Positions 5,883 through 13,804 of a stretch of DNA of 32,123 nucleotides are shown here, piece after piece; within the stretch, counting starts at the first letter, position 1; the number at the start of each line of letters is the position of its first letter. A program made the translations under genes and the position numbers. Origin of the DNA: JANNHP01 sp031404455 (GTDB taxonomy: Bacteria; Planctomycetota; JAJSAM01; JAJVHW01); the NCBI GenBank assembly GCA_031404455.1, contig JANNHP010000363.1, positions 1 to 32,123 on the forward strand, in the 5' to 3' direction. The notes under the pieces are model-generated. The model was not told the DNA's origin. It did no database searches and saw only the letters and a list, made by a program, of their open reading frames with translations.

Positions 5883-8798
5883 CTAACGGGTCAGCGAGTC
5901 GCGCAGCTTCAGGGCCGGTTCGCACGCTTCGTCGAGGCGCAACGCCTCCTCCACGCACGCGCGCGCGTCGTCGTCGCGGCCGAGCAGATGGAGCGATTCG
6001 GCGTGTCGCGCGAGGAGCTCCGCGACCCGGACCGGCTCGGCAGCGGGCTCGCCCTTCGGACCGAGGTCCATGCGCGCCGTGCCGACGGCGCACGACCACG
6101 CGAGCTCGGCGTCCGCGTAGCGCTTGCGTTCGACGTAGAGCTCGCCGAGCCGCTCGTGCAGTTGCGTCGCGTCCTCGCGCTTCCACTTCGCATTCGGGAG
6201 CGGCGCGATGTCGAGCATCTGCTCGAGCATCAGGAGCTCGTCGTCGGGTTTCCCGTGCTGCGAGTAGATCGTGACGAGCTGGCGGCGCGTGCCGAGGTCC
6301 TCCTCGTCGACGTCGACGTGCGCGCGCATCAGCGCCGTCACATCCTCGAGGTTCTTCTCGCCCTCGGCGATGAGCGTCTTCGAGAGAAGGAGCCGCGGAT
6401 CGCCGGGACCCTTCTGCAACGCAAAGAGCTGGGTCGCCCTGCGCCAGTGCGCCTTCGCCTTCTCGACGTCCTTGCCGGCCTGCGAGTAGTGATCGGCGAG
6501 TCCCATGCGCAGCTCGTAGAGGTCGGCGCCTTTCGCGAGCGCCTCCTCCGCGTGCTTCACGGCGAACTCCGCCTTTCGTTCGCGCCACGCGGTCAATGCG
6601 CGCATCGCGGGGATCCGCGGATCGTCGGGGAGGAGCCGTGCCGCGTTGGAGAGCGCCGAGAGCGCCGCGGGGTTGTCGGAGATGCCGAGGCTCCCTTCGC
6701 AGAGGAGCAGCCAGCCCTCGGCGTCGTCGGGCGACTTGCGCAGCGCGCGCTTCAGCTTGTCGATCTTCGCGCGGCTGATGCGCCGCAGCACGCGGAGGTC
6801 CTTGACGTAGTCCTTCGCGAACGCGAGGAACCGCGCGTCGAACTCCTTCGGCTCGACGCCGAGCGCCTTCTTCACCACGACGTCGGTGTCCGTCTCCTCG
6901 CCGTAGAGACGCACCATCTCGCGCAGCTTCTCGAACCCGAAGTCGCGCTCGATCATCTCGCACATGAGCCCGCCCTGGTAGTAGGCGAACATCACGCGCG
7001 GACCGCGGAACGCGTTGTTGATGTCGGCGAGCGGCAGGATCTCGTCGCTCGCGATCGCGTCCACGAGGTCGCGCTCGTCCTCGCGATACCACGTCTTCGA
7101 CGTGCGGCGCTCCTCGTACACCGAGACGCCCTCGGTCAGCCAGCGCGGGACGCGGCCCTTGCTGAGCTGCAGCGTGATGACGTGCGCGAGTTCGTGGTGC
7201 TGGCAGAGGTTCCAGAGGAAGGCGCCCGGCGGCAGGGCGCGCGGGCTGTCGAGCGTGACGACGCGGCCGAAGCAGGCGCCGAGCGCCGGGAACCCTGGCA
7301 GGCCGATCGTGCGCGTCGCGAAGTCCTCCTGCAGCGTGAACACGGAGATGAAGAGCGGGAACTCGGGCTCGAAGCTCCACTTCTTCGCGAGCTCTGCGAT
7401 CGACGCCCCCATGCGCGCGCGCAGCAGGCGGTAGTAGGGCTCCTCTTCGGCCGGCGGGATGCGGACGACGAACTGCGCGTCCGTTCGGATCGGGAAGTTG
7501 CGCATCCGATCGAAGAGGTTGAGGAAGTTCTTCCGGTAGACGTTGTCGAAGGGATCGCCCTTCTCGGCCGCCTTCAGGTACTGCTTCGCCTTCTCGTCGT
7601 CGCCGACGTTCAGCGCGTTGCGCCCGGCGAGGAAGTGCGCGTCCCAGTCGAGCGGGTCGACGGCGACGGCCTTCTCCGCGAACTCCAGCGCCTCCGCGAA
7701 CCGCCGCTGCTCCTCGAGCACCTGCGCGAGCACCGAGTACGCCGAGGACGCGTACCGGTTCCGCTCGAGCACGGCCTTCGCCTCGGTCTCGAAGCCCGCC
7801 GTGTCTCCGCGGACGTACATCATCGCGCCGAGCGTCGCGCGGGCCTCGTCGTCGGTGGGGTTCACGTCGAGCGCGCGCTTCACGAGTCCCTCGGCCTTGC
7901 CGTACTCGCCGTCGCCGAGCGCCTGGTGCGCGAGGAAGAGGAGCGCGGGCACGTAGGACGCGTTCTCGCGCAGCACCTGGTCCTCGCACACCTTGGCCGC
8001 TTCGATGTCCTCGTAGCGGAAGGCCATCTGCCGCGCCTTGCCGAAGAGCGCGGGCGCGTAGTGCGGGTTCTTCTCGAGAGCCCGCCCGTACCACTTCTTC
8101 GCCTCGATGTCGCTCGACGCCTTTGAGATGTTCAGCATGTAGAGGTCGCCGAGCTCGACCATCGCGTCGACCCGATCCGGGCTGCGCTTGATGATCGGCT
8201 CGAGGCGGGAGACGACACTGTTCAGATCCTTCTTGTGCTCCGACGAGAGTCGGAAGACGCCGAGACGCGCGCGCGCGTCGGCGAGGAGCATGTCGTCCGT
8301 CTCCTCGGTGTCCTTCGTCTTCGCCCAGCGGCGGGCGACGTCTTCGAACGTGGCGATCGCGTCGTCGCGGCGGCCCGACTCCTCATGGGAGAGTCCGACG
8401 ACCACGAGCGCGCCGAGCGCCAGTGGATCGAGTTCGACGGCCTTCTTCGCGGCGGTTTCGGCGGCCGCGTCGTCGCCGCGCGTGAGCAGCACCTCGGCCC
8501 GGAGCGTCAGCGCAGCGGCCGACTGGTCGAACGGCGACACCGTCTCGATGGCCTTCGCGTACTCGCCCGTGTCGCGATAGGCGCCGGCGAGGAGGAGCGC
8601 CGCCTCCACGTTCGCCGAATCGGCCGCGAGCGCCTTCTTCAGGTTCGCGATCGCGTCGAAGTAGCCGCCGCGGACGAGTTGAGGCTTCGCCGTCTCGACG
8701 CGCGCCGCGGCCTCCGCCTTCGCTTCGTCGGTCTCGGGGAACGCCGCGGCCGCCGGGAGGGCCGCGAGGCAGAGCGCGAAGGGGAGGAGGCGTTTCAT
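5883..8798 (-). CDS. Exported TPR-repeat protein with peptidase MA-like (HExxH) metalloprotease domain
   Basis: This is a 971-residue exported protein. A signal peptide is clear (MKRLLPFALCLAALPAAAA). Residues about 30-420 form many tetratricopeptide helical pairs, for example GEYAKAIE, EALEFAEKAVAVDPLDWDAH and KAKQYLKAAEKG. A gluzincin-type metalloprotease domain follows, with H535-E536-L-A-H539 and, 16 residues later, WLTEGVSVYEE supplying the likely third zinc ligand Glu556; this is the peptidase MA pattern. A second TPR-rich part (about 690-971) ends the protein. TPRs usually bind protein partners, so a role in processing or scaffolding cell-envelope proteins is plausible, but the substrate is unknown. 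The start codon is ATG 8798 with a weak AGGA. It lies 26 nt beyond the aminotransferase stop and is likely co-transcribed. Confidence 0.85.
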   Translation of the reverse strand: MKRLLPFALCLAALPAAAAFPETDEAKAEAAARVETAKPQLVRGGYFDAIANLKKALAADSANVEAALLLAGAYRDTGEYAKAIETVSPFDQSAAALTLRAEVLLTRGDDAAAETAAKKAVELDPLALGALVVVGLSHEESGRRDDAIATFEDVARRWAKTKDTEETDDMLLADARARLGVFRLSSEHKKDLNSVVSRLEPIIKRSPDRVDAMVELGDLYMLNISKASSDIEAKKWYGRALEKNPHYAPALFGKARQMAFRYEDIEAAKVCEDQVLRENASYVPALLFLAHQALGDGEYGKAEGLVKRALDVNPTDDEARATLGAMMYVRGDTAGFETEAKAVLERNRYASSAYSVLAQVLEEQRRFAEALEFAEKAVAVDPLDWDAHFLAGRNALNVGDDEKAKQYLKAAEKGDPFDNVYRKNFLNLFDRMRNFPIRTDAQFVVRIPPAEEEPYYRLLRARMGASIAELAKKWSFEPEFPLFISVFTLQEDFATRTIGLPGFPALGACFGRVVTLDSPRALPPGAFLWNLCQHHELAHVITLQLSKGRVPRWLTEGVSVYEERRTSKTWYREDERDLVDAIASDEILPLADINNAFRGPRVMFAYYQGGLMCEMIERDFGFEKLREMVRLYGEETDTDVVVKKALGVEPKEFDARFLAFAKDYVKDLRVLRRISRAKIDKLKRALRKSPDDAEGWLLLCEGSLGISDNPAALSALSNAARLLPDDPRIPAMRALTAWRERKAEFAVKHAEEALAKGADLYELRMGLADHYSQAGKDVEKAKAHWRRATQLFALQKGPGDPRLLLSKTLIAEGEKNLEDVTALMRAHVDVDEEDLGTRRQLVTIYSQHGKPDDELLMLEQMLDIAPLPNAKWKREDATQLHERLGELYVERKRYADAELAWSCAVGTARMDLGPKGEPAAEPVRVAELLARHAESLHLLGRDDDARACVEEALRLDEACEPALKLRDSLTR

Positions 8799-8824
8799 GC
8801 TGGGATCCTAGACGTACGGGAGCT

Positions 8825-10003
8825 TCAGAGCCGGAGCCTCGAAATGCGGCGAGCGGCCTCCTCGCACTCCTCCGGGGTCGGGACGAGCGCGAGACGCACG
8901 CGGCCCTCGCCGGGATCGACGCCGTCCTGGGGCGCGCTGAGCCACGTCCCGGGCGTCGCGACGATGGCGATCTCGGGTGCGAGGAGGCGTCTCGCGAATT
9001 CCACGGCGGACATCCCGCGCGGCCCCTCCTGCCACACGTACATCGTCGACGCGGGCGTGCAGTCGGGGAGTCCGAGCTTCCGGAAGGCGCCGCAGACGAC
9101 GTCGCGCTTCGTCCGGTACTCGTCGCGCATCAGCTTCACGTGCGCCTCGTCGCCGAGCGCGGTGACCGCGGCGTCCTGGATGAAGCTCGGCGTGCCCGAG
9201 TCGATGTTCGTCTTGATCTTCTTGAACAGCGCGACGGCGTCCGGGTCGCCCGCGACGAAGCCGATGCGCCAGCCGGTCATGTTGCTGCGCTTGCTCATCG
9301 AGAAGACCGCGAGGACGTTCTCGAGCCCCGCCTCGAGCGCCGAGTGCGGCGCCTCCGGCGTGAAGTACATCTCGCTGTACGCCTCGTCGGAGACGAGCAG
9401 GATGCCGCGCTTCCTGCAGAACTCGGCCGCCTCGCGGAGGAACGAGAGCGGCGCGACCGCGCCCGTCGGGCTGTTCGGGTAGCAGATCCAGAGCATCTTC
9501 GTCTTCGCGAGCACGCTGTCCGGGATCGCACCGAGATCCGGGAGGAACCCCGACTCCGGACGCAGCGCGTAGGTGACGTTCACGCCGCCCGCGAAGAGCG
9601 TCCCGCGCGTGTACGGCGGGTAGCCGGGATTTGGCGAGAGGACGACGTCACCCGGGTCGACGAACGCGAGCGGCAGGTGGAAGACGGCTTCCTTGCTGCC
9701 GATCGTCGCCGAGACGTGCGTCGAGGGATCGAGCTTCACTCCGAAGCGGCGGCTGATCCATTCGGCGCACGCCGTGCGGAACGAGACCGACCCGACGTAC
9801 GACGGGTAGCCGCTCGTCGCATGCTCGTCGATCGCCGACCTGCCGCGCTCGCGCACGATCCCCGGCGTCGGGGCGCGCGGGTCCCCCACGCCGAAGTCGA
9901 GCACCGACACGCCCTTGCCCTTCAGCTCCTCGACGAGCTTGTCCACCTCGGCGAACGCGTATCCGCCGAGCGACGACAGGTTCTTGGATCCACGAACGGT
10001 CAT
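8825..10003 (-). CDS. Class I/II PLP-dependent aminotransferase, DapL-like (LL-diaminopimelate / succinyl-DAP aminotransferase type)
   Basis: This 392-residue fold-type I aminotransferase carries the PLP Lys at position 238 in SMSKRSNMTGWRIGF, where the Arg anchors the substrate carboxylate. The upstream YPNSPTGA and SDEAYSEMYF are the cofactor-binding Asn and Asp/Tyr segments. The N-terminus (VLDFGVGDP, then GYPSYVG) and the run IGSKEAVFHLP followed by NPGYPPYTRG recall LL-diaminopimelate aminotransferase and the actinobacterial succinyl-DAP aminotransferase group, so a role in lysine/peptidoglycan DAP synthesis is likely. Alanine/glutamate-pyruvate type activity cannot be excluded. ATG 10003 is preferred over an upstream ATG at 10030 because AGGAG stands seven bases before it. 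The inverted-repeat element at 10032-10180 lies directly upstream. Confidence 0.82.
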   Translation of the reverse strand: MTVRGSKNLSSLGGYAFAEVDKLVEELKGKGVSVLDFGVGDPRAPTPGIVRERGRSAIDEHATSGYPSYVGSVSFRTACAEWISRRFGVKLDPSTHVSATIGSKEAVFHLPLAFVDPGDVVLSPNPGYPPYTRGTLFAGGVNVTYALRPESGFLPDLGAIPDSVLAKTKMLWICYPNSPTGAVAPLSFLREAAEFCRKRGILLVSDEAYSEMYFTPEAPHSALEAGLENVLAVFSMSKRSNMTGWRIGFVAGDPDAVALFKKIKTNIDSGTPSFIQDAAVTALGDEAHVKLMRDEYRTKRDVVCGAFRKLGLPDCTPASTMYVWQEGPRGMSAVEFARRLLAPEIAIVATPGTWLSAPQDGVDPGEGRVRLALVPTPEECEEAARRISRLRL

Positions 10004-10031
10004 CTGGCACTCCTGATGGGAAGGCCGCACA

Positions 10032-10180
10032 TTTCACCCCAGAGACGCTGAGACGCAGAGGAAGTCGAGGAGAGGAGGCAGGACCACGAGCCGGGTGAGA
10101 CAGCCGACCCGACACCTCTGCCACGCCTGTCGTGCGGTTCGCCGTCGCCTCCTCTTCGTCTCAGCGTCTCTGCGGTGAAA
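10032..10180. repeat. 149-bp element bounded by 30-bp near-perfect inverted repeats
   Basis: The left arm (10032-10061) begins tttcaccccagagacgctg. The reverse complement of the right arm (10151-10180) begins tttcaccgcagagacgctg. The arms match at 28 of 30 positions and enclose about 89 bp. The arm resembles 'ACCGCAGAGACGC...' intergenic repeats I recall from many environmental bacteria (memory, not searched). It fills the gap between the second WYL gene and the DapL-like gene. The interior has no gene, so it behaves like a MITE or large hairpin. Confidence 0.75.
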
Positions 10181-10190
10181 GCCTTCAGCC

Positions 10191-11180
10191 TCACCCCTTC
10201 GGCAGCGGCTCCTCGTAGAAGGCGAGGATCGCGCGGCAGCTCGCGCGGACCTTCTCGCGCAACTCCGGCGGGTCGAGGACCTCCACGCCGCTGCCGAACT
10301 GGAAGAGCCACGAGAGGAACCAGACCTCGGACTGCACGTGGACTTTCGCCTCGAGCGAACCGTCGGCGCGGAGCTGGCAGTCCTTCGCGGGAAGCTCCTC
10401 CCTCGCGAACCGCGCGGCCTCCGGCGAGAAGCGGACGCGCGCCACGGTCTTTCCGGCGGGCGGGACGAAGTCGCGGTCCTCGTTCCACGTCTGCACGTCG
10501 AAGTCGGCCGGAACCTCGTACTCGCTCGCGAGCATCTCGGCCTCGCGGATGCGATCGACGCGGAAGGAAACCGGCTTGCCGCGCTGAGAATCGTGCGCGA
10601 CCACGTACCAGTCGCCGCCGTGCTCCGCCATGCCGTACGGACGGATGACGCGTTCGCTCGTCGCCGCCCGGTGCGCGGACCAGTACACGATCCGCAGTTC
10701 GCGGCAGCGGGCCATCGCCTCGCGAAGCTGTTCGATGCGGCCGCTCGCGCCCTTCGGCTGCACCCGGAACGCCTTCTCCGCGCGCCCGATCGCGCGCTTC
10801 GCCTCGGGCGAGAGCGCCGCGAGGATCTTCTTCCTGAGAGCCCGCACCGCCTCGTGGAACGGATGCTGCGAGGCCTCGAGGGGCTCGAGGGCGAGGAGCA
10901 GCGCGAGCGCCTCCGAGAGCACGAGGCGCACCGGCCGCTCGAACTGCTCCGCGAAGCGGATGTAGACGCGGCCGCCCTGCACCCAGAGCGACACGTAGTT
11001 GTTCGGCGCGTACGGCGGGATGCCGCACATCATCACGAGGGCGCCGACCTCCTCGGTGATCTCGCGCTCGGTGAGCCCGGCGCGCTGCGCCAGTTCCTCG
11101 ACGGTGATGCCCTGGTTCGCCTGGATCAGCGGGATGATCGTCAGCGCGTGGCGCAGGCTGTCGAAGGGATCGGCGCTCAT
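10191..11180 (-). CDS. WYL-domain transcriptional regulator (PafC-like), second of a pair
   Basis: This 329-residue regulator has the PafC-type layout. An N-terminal helix-turn-helix-like part (ALTIIPLIQANQGITVEELAQRAGL) precedes a middle helical part and the WYL domain. In the WYL domain RELRIVYWSA, RVIRPYGMAEHGGDWYVVAH and SFRVDRI are visible. The C-terminal WCX extension has the paired strand pattern ARVRFSPEAARFARE and FLSWLFQFGSGVEVL. WYL domains bind nucleic acid or nucleotide ligands, and in mycobacteria PafBC activates a RecA-independent DNA-damage response. Whether this pair does so here is inference. The start ATG overlaps the stop of the upstream WYL gene (ATGA), so the two are co-translated and probably form a heterodimer. 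Confidence 0.85.
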   Translation of the reverse strand: MSADPFDSLRHALTIIPLIQANQGITVEELAQRAGLTEREITEEVGALVMMCGIPPYAPNNYVSLWVQGGRVYIRFAEQFERPVRLVLSEALALLLALEPLEASQHPFHEAVRALRKKILAALSPEAKRAIGRAEKAFRVQPKGASGRIEQLREAMARCRELRIVYWSAHRAATSERVIRPYGMAEHGGDWYVVAHDSQRGKPVSFRVDRIREAEMLASEYEVPADFDVQTWNEDRDFVPPAGKTVARVRFSPEAARFAREELPAKDCQLRADGSLEAKVHVQSEVWFLSWLFQFGSGVEVLDPPELREKVRASCRAILAFYEEPLPKG

Positions 11181-12310
11181 CGGCGCGCGCTCCCGCGCGG
11201 GCGCGCGGACTCGTCGCCGGCCGGCGGACCCTCGTGCGCGGCGAGGATCCCGCGGAAGTACTGCACGGCTTCGCGGCGCAGCGCCTCGGGCGCGACGATC
11301 CGCGCGCGCTCGGCCTGCCGGGCCACGAACCGGATGACCGCTGCGCGATCGTTCGCGTCGAACTCGAGGAGTCCCCCGCCGCCTGGAAGGTCGCGAAAGG
11401 TCCATCCCTCGAGGAGCGCGTCCTTCGCCATGAAGGCCACCTCGGGCCGCAGTTCCACGCGCACCCGTTCGCCCTTGCCGTCGCGGCGCAGAAGGAACGC
11501 GGGGCGCCCCACGTGGTCCGCGAGGTCGAAGTCCTCGGGCACCGCGAACTCCGGGCCGGCGAGCATCCGCACGCGCCCGCGGATCCGGTCGACGCGGAAC
11601 TGTCGCATGCCCTCCCGGCCCTTGTCGCGGCCGACGAGGTACCAGTGACGCTCGTGCCAGCCGATCCCGTGCGGCTCCACGTCGCGCTGCGACGTCTCGT
11701 CGCGGCCGATCCCGTAGTAGCGGAACTTCACCGGACGCCGGCGCAGCGCCGCGTCGGTGAGCACCGAGAGGTTCGCGGAGAGGTCGCCGGGCGCCTTCTC
11801 CGTGCGCACCCCGAGCATGTGCTGCTCGGTCACCGACGCCGCCGCGGCGCCGGTCAGCGGACTGTCGACGAGCACCTTGCGCAGCGCGCTGCGGAGCGGC
11901 CTCGCGAGCGGATCGCCGGGCGAGGTCTGCGCGTAGCGCTGCACGACGGCGAGAGCCGCCGCCTCCTGGACCGAGAGGCGGATCTCCGGCAGGAAGTACT
12001 GCTCGCGAGGGATCCGGTAGCCCTCGTCGCCATTGTCGTCGAGCGGTTCGTAGACGATCGGGACGCCGAGCGCCCTCAGTTCGGCCTTGTCGCGGTCGAA
12101 GCGCTTCTCGAGCGCCTCGGGCGACGCCTCGTCGTCGTAGCCGGAGACGCGTCCCTTGATCTTCGAGAACGGCACTGCGGTCCGCGAGGAGAGGAGGAAC
12201 GCGACGAGGTTGAGCAGTCGCTCGGTCTTCGCGATCTTGGCGCTCTCGGCGCCGGGGCCCTGCGGAGGCGCAGACCTTCTCTTCTCGTCGTGCGGTTTCT
12301 TCACGGACAC
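11177..12310 (-). CDS. WYL-domain transcriptional regulator (PafB-like), first of a pair
   Basis: This WYL regulator of about 377 residues opens with a PafB-like segment (KTERLLNLVAFLLSSRTAVPFSKI, then GYDDEASPEALEKRFDRDKAELRALGVPI), the winged HTH of the family. The WYL core shows RPVKFRYYG, DVEPHGIGWHERHWYLVGRD and RQFRVDRIRG, and a WCX-type C-terminus follows. GTG codons at 12340, 12310 and 12304 are all possible starts. I prefer 12310 because GGAAGAGG lies about ten bases before it and the 12340 choice would run back into the MATE gene. Its end overlaps the second WYL gene by 4 nt, and its start abuts the MATE stop, so MATE-WYL-WYL reads as one transcript. Confidence 0.85.
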   Translation of the reverse strand: MSVKKPHDEKRRSAPPQGPGAESAKIAKTERLLNLVAFLLSSRTAVPFSKIKGRVSGYDDEASPEALEKRFDRDKAELRALGVPIVYEPLDDNGDEGYRIPREQYFLPEIRLSVQEAAALAVVQRYAQTSPGDPLARPLRSALRKVLVDSPLTGAAAASVTEQHMLGVRTEKAPGDLSANLSVLTDAALRRRPVKFRYYGIGRDETSQRDVEPHGIGWHERHWYLVGRDKGREGMRQFRVDRIRGRVRMLAGPEFAVPEDFDLADHVGRPAFLLRRDGKGERVRVELRPEVAFMAKDALLEGWTFRDLPGGGGLLEFDANDRAAVIRFVARQAERARIVAPEALRREAVQYFRGILAAHEGPPAGDESARPRGSARR

Positions 12311-12311
12311 G

Positions 12312-13727
12312 TCAGCGAAGCCTCTTCCTCTCCCACGCACCGCGCCGGAAGGCCAGGTAGTACACCAAGGCGATCAGGCTATGCGAAATGACCAGCGCCC
12401 ACCACGCACCCGACACCCCGAGCCCCGTCCTCGAGAGCCACCACGCGAGCGGGACCTGCAGGACGAGGAGTCCCACGGTGTCGACGATGAGCGGGGTCTT
12501 CAGGCTTCCGGCCCCGTTCAGCGCGTGGGACCACACGACCGAGAGCGCGAGGCCGGGGTACGAGAACACCGAGATCCTGAGGTAGCGGACTCCCGCGGCG
12601 ATCTCCACGTCCGAGAGGCGCTCGCCCTTGCCCAGGCTGAAGAGCTGGATGAGCCCTTCCGCGAACACCCAGTAGATGGCGGCGAGGAGCGACATCATCG
12701 CCGTGTTGACGATCGCCGCGTCCCGCGTCACGCGGCGCACCGCCTCGCACGAACCGCGCCCGATCTCGTGGCTGACCAGGGCTGCGCAGGCCGCGCCCCA
12801 CCCGAGTCCGGCGAAGAGCGCGAGGACGTCGAGCCGCGTGCCGACGCTGTAGGCGGCCTGCTCGGACTCGCCGGCAGGCGCAATGACGAGCATGACCGCT
12901 GCGATCGCCGCCATGCGCACGGTCCATTGCAGGGCGACCGGGATCGCCGGGCGGATCACGGCCCAGGTGAAACGGGCACGTGGGATCCATCCCTTCAGCG
13001 AGATCCGGATCGCGGGGTGCGCGCACGCGGAGAGTGCGATGCCCGCGATGGCCGCGGCGCCGCGCGCCCAGACCGTCGCCCACGCCGAGCCCATCGGACC
13101 GAGCTCCGGGAACCCGAACGTGCCGAACACGAGCAGAACGTTGCCGACGATGTTGCCGACGTTGCTGACCATCAGCAGCGTCATCGTCCACATGCTCATG
13201 CCGACCGCGCGCATGTTGGCCGTGACCTGCAGGAGCATGAACGCCGACCAGGCGTTGAGGTTCATGAGCCGCAGGTAGTCGCTCGTGAGCGTGTGCGCGG
13301 GCGTGCCGGGAGTCAGTCCGAACGCCGTCGCGATGGGCTCGGAGAAGAACGCCGGGACGACGCCGAGCGCCACCGAGAGGAACGCGGCGAAGAGCAGCGC
13401 CTGGCGCGCGCACTGGTTCGCGCGGCGGGGCGTGCCGCGTGCGAAGCCGCGGGCGATGACGGTGACCGTTCCGTTCGAGATCCCGTTCATGAACACGATC
13501 GGGATCGTCGTGACGAGCGACGCGATGCCGACGGCCGTGATCGAGTCGGCGACCGATCCGGGCGCTTTCGTCCCCCGGTACGCCCCCACCATCGCGAGGT
13601 CGACGATCCCGAAGAGGGCGTGTCCGCCCATGCCCGCGACGAGCGGGATGCCGAGGCGCAAGAGCCTCCTCATTCGCACGGAGTCGGGGCTCGCGACGGG
13701 CTCGGGATCTCGCAGCGCTTCGGTCAT
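12312..13727 (-). CDS. MATE family efflux transporter
   Basis: This 471-residue integral membrane protein of the MOP superfamily has about twelve hydrophobic segments in two halves. Helix 1-2 shows IPLVAGMGGHALFGIVDLAMVGAYRG, given here in the order of motif and loop, and the second half repeats the arrangement (IRPAIPVALQWTVRMAAIAAV). MATE carriers export cationic drugs, dyes or metabolites in exchange for Na+ or H+. Substrate and coupling ion cannot be read from sequence. The start is ATG 13727 after a short polar N-terminus. It lies 77 nt downstream of the histidine kinase and touches the first WYL gene, so it could be a target as well as a neighbour of these regulators. Confidence 0.86.
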   Translation of the reverse strand: MTEALRDPEPVASPDSVRMRRLLRLGIPLVAGMGGHALFGIVDLAMVGAYRGTKAPGSVADSITAVGIASLVTTIPIVFMNGISNGTVTVIARGFARGTPRRANQCARQALLFAAFLSVALGVVPAFFSEPIATAFGLTPGTPAHTLTSDYLRLMNLNAWSAFMLLQVTANMRAVGMSMWTMTLLMVSNVGNIVGNVLLVFGTFGFPELGPMGSAWATVWARGAAAIAGIALSACAHPAIRISLKGWIPRARFTWAVIRPAIPVALQWTVRMAAIAAVMLVIAPAGESEQAAYSVGTRLDVLALFAGLGWGAACAALVSHEIGRGSCEAVRRVTRDAAIVNTAMMSLLAAIYWVFAEGLIQLFSLGKGERLSDVEIAAGVRYLRISVFSYPGLALSVVWSHALNGAGSLKTPLIVDTVGLLVLQVPLAWWLSRTGLGVSGAWWALVISHSLIALVYYLAFRRGAWERKRLR

Positions 13728-13804
13728 CCACCCTCGTGCCGCGCGCCGCGGAGCGCCGCTCAGCGCGCGAACCGGATCGATTGGACGCGGCGTGGGAGGG
13801 GGTG

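Noticed and set aside
5775..8126. 783-codon open frame on the plus strand
   Set aside because: It is antisense to the TPR/peptidase gene, low-complexity and without motifs.
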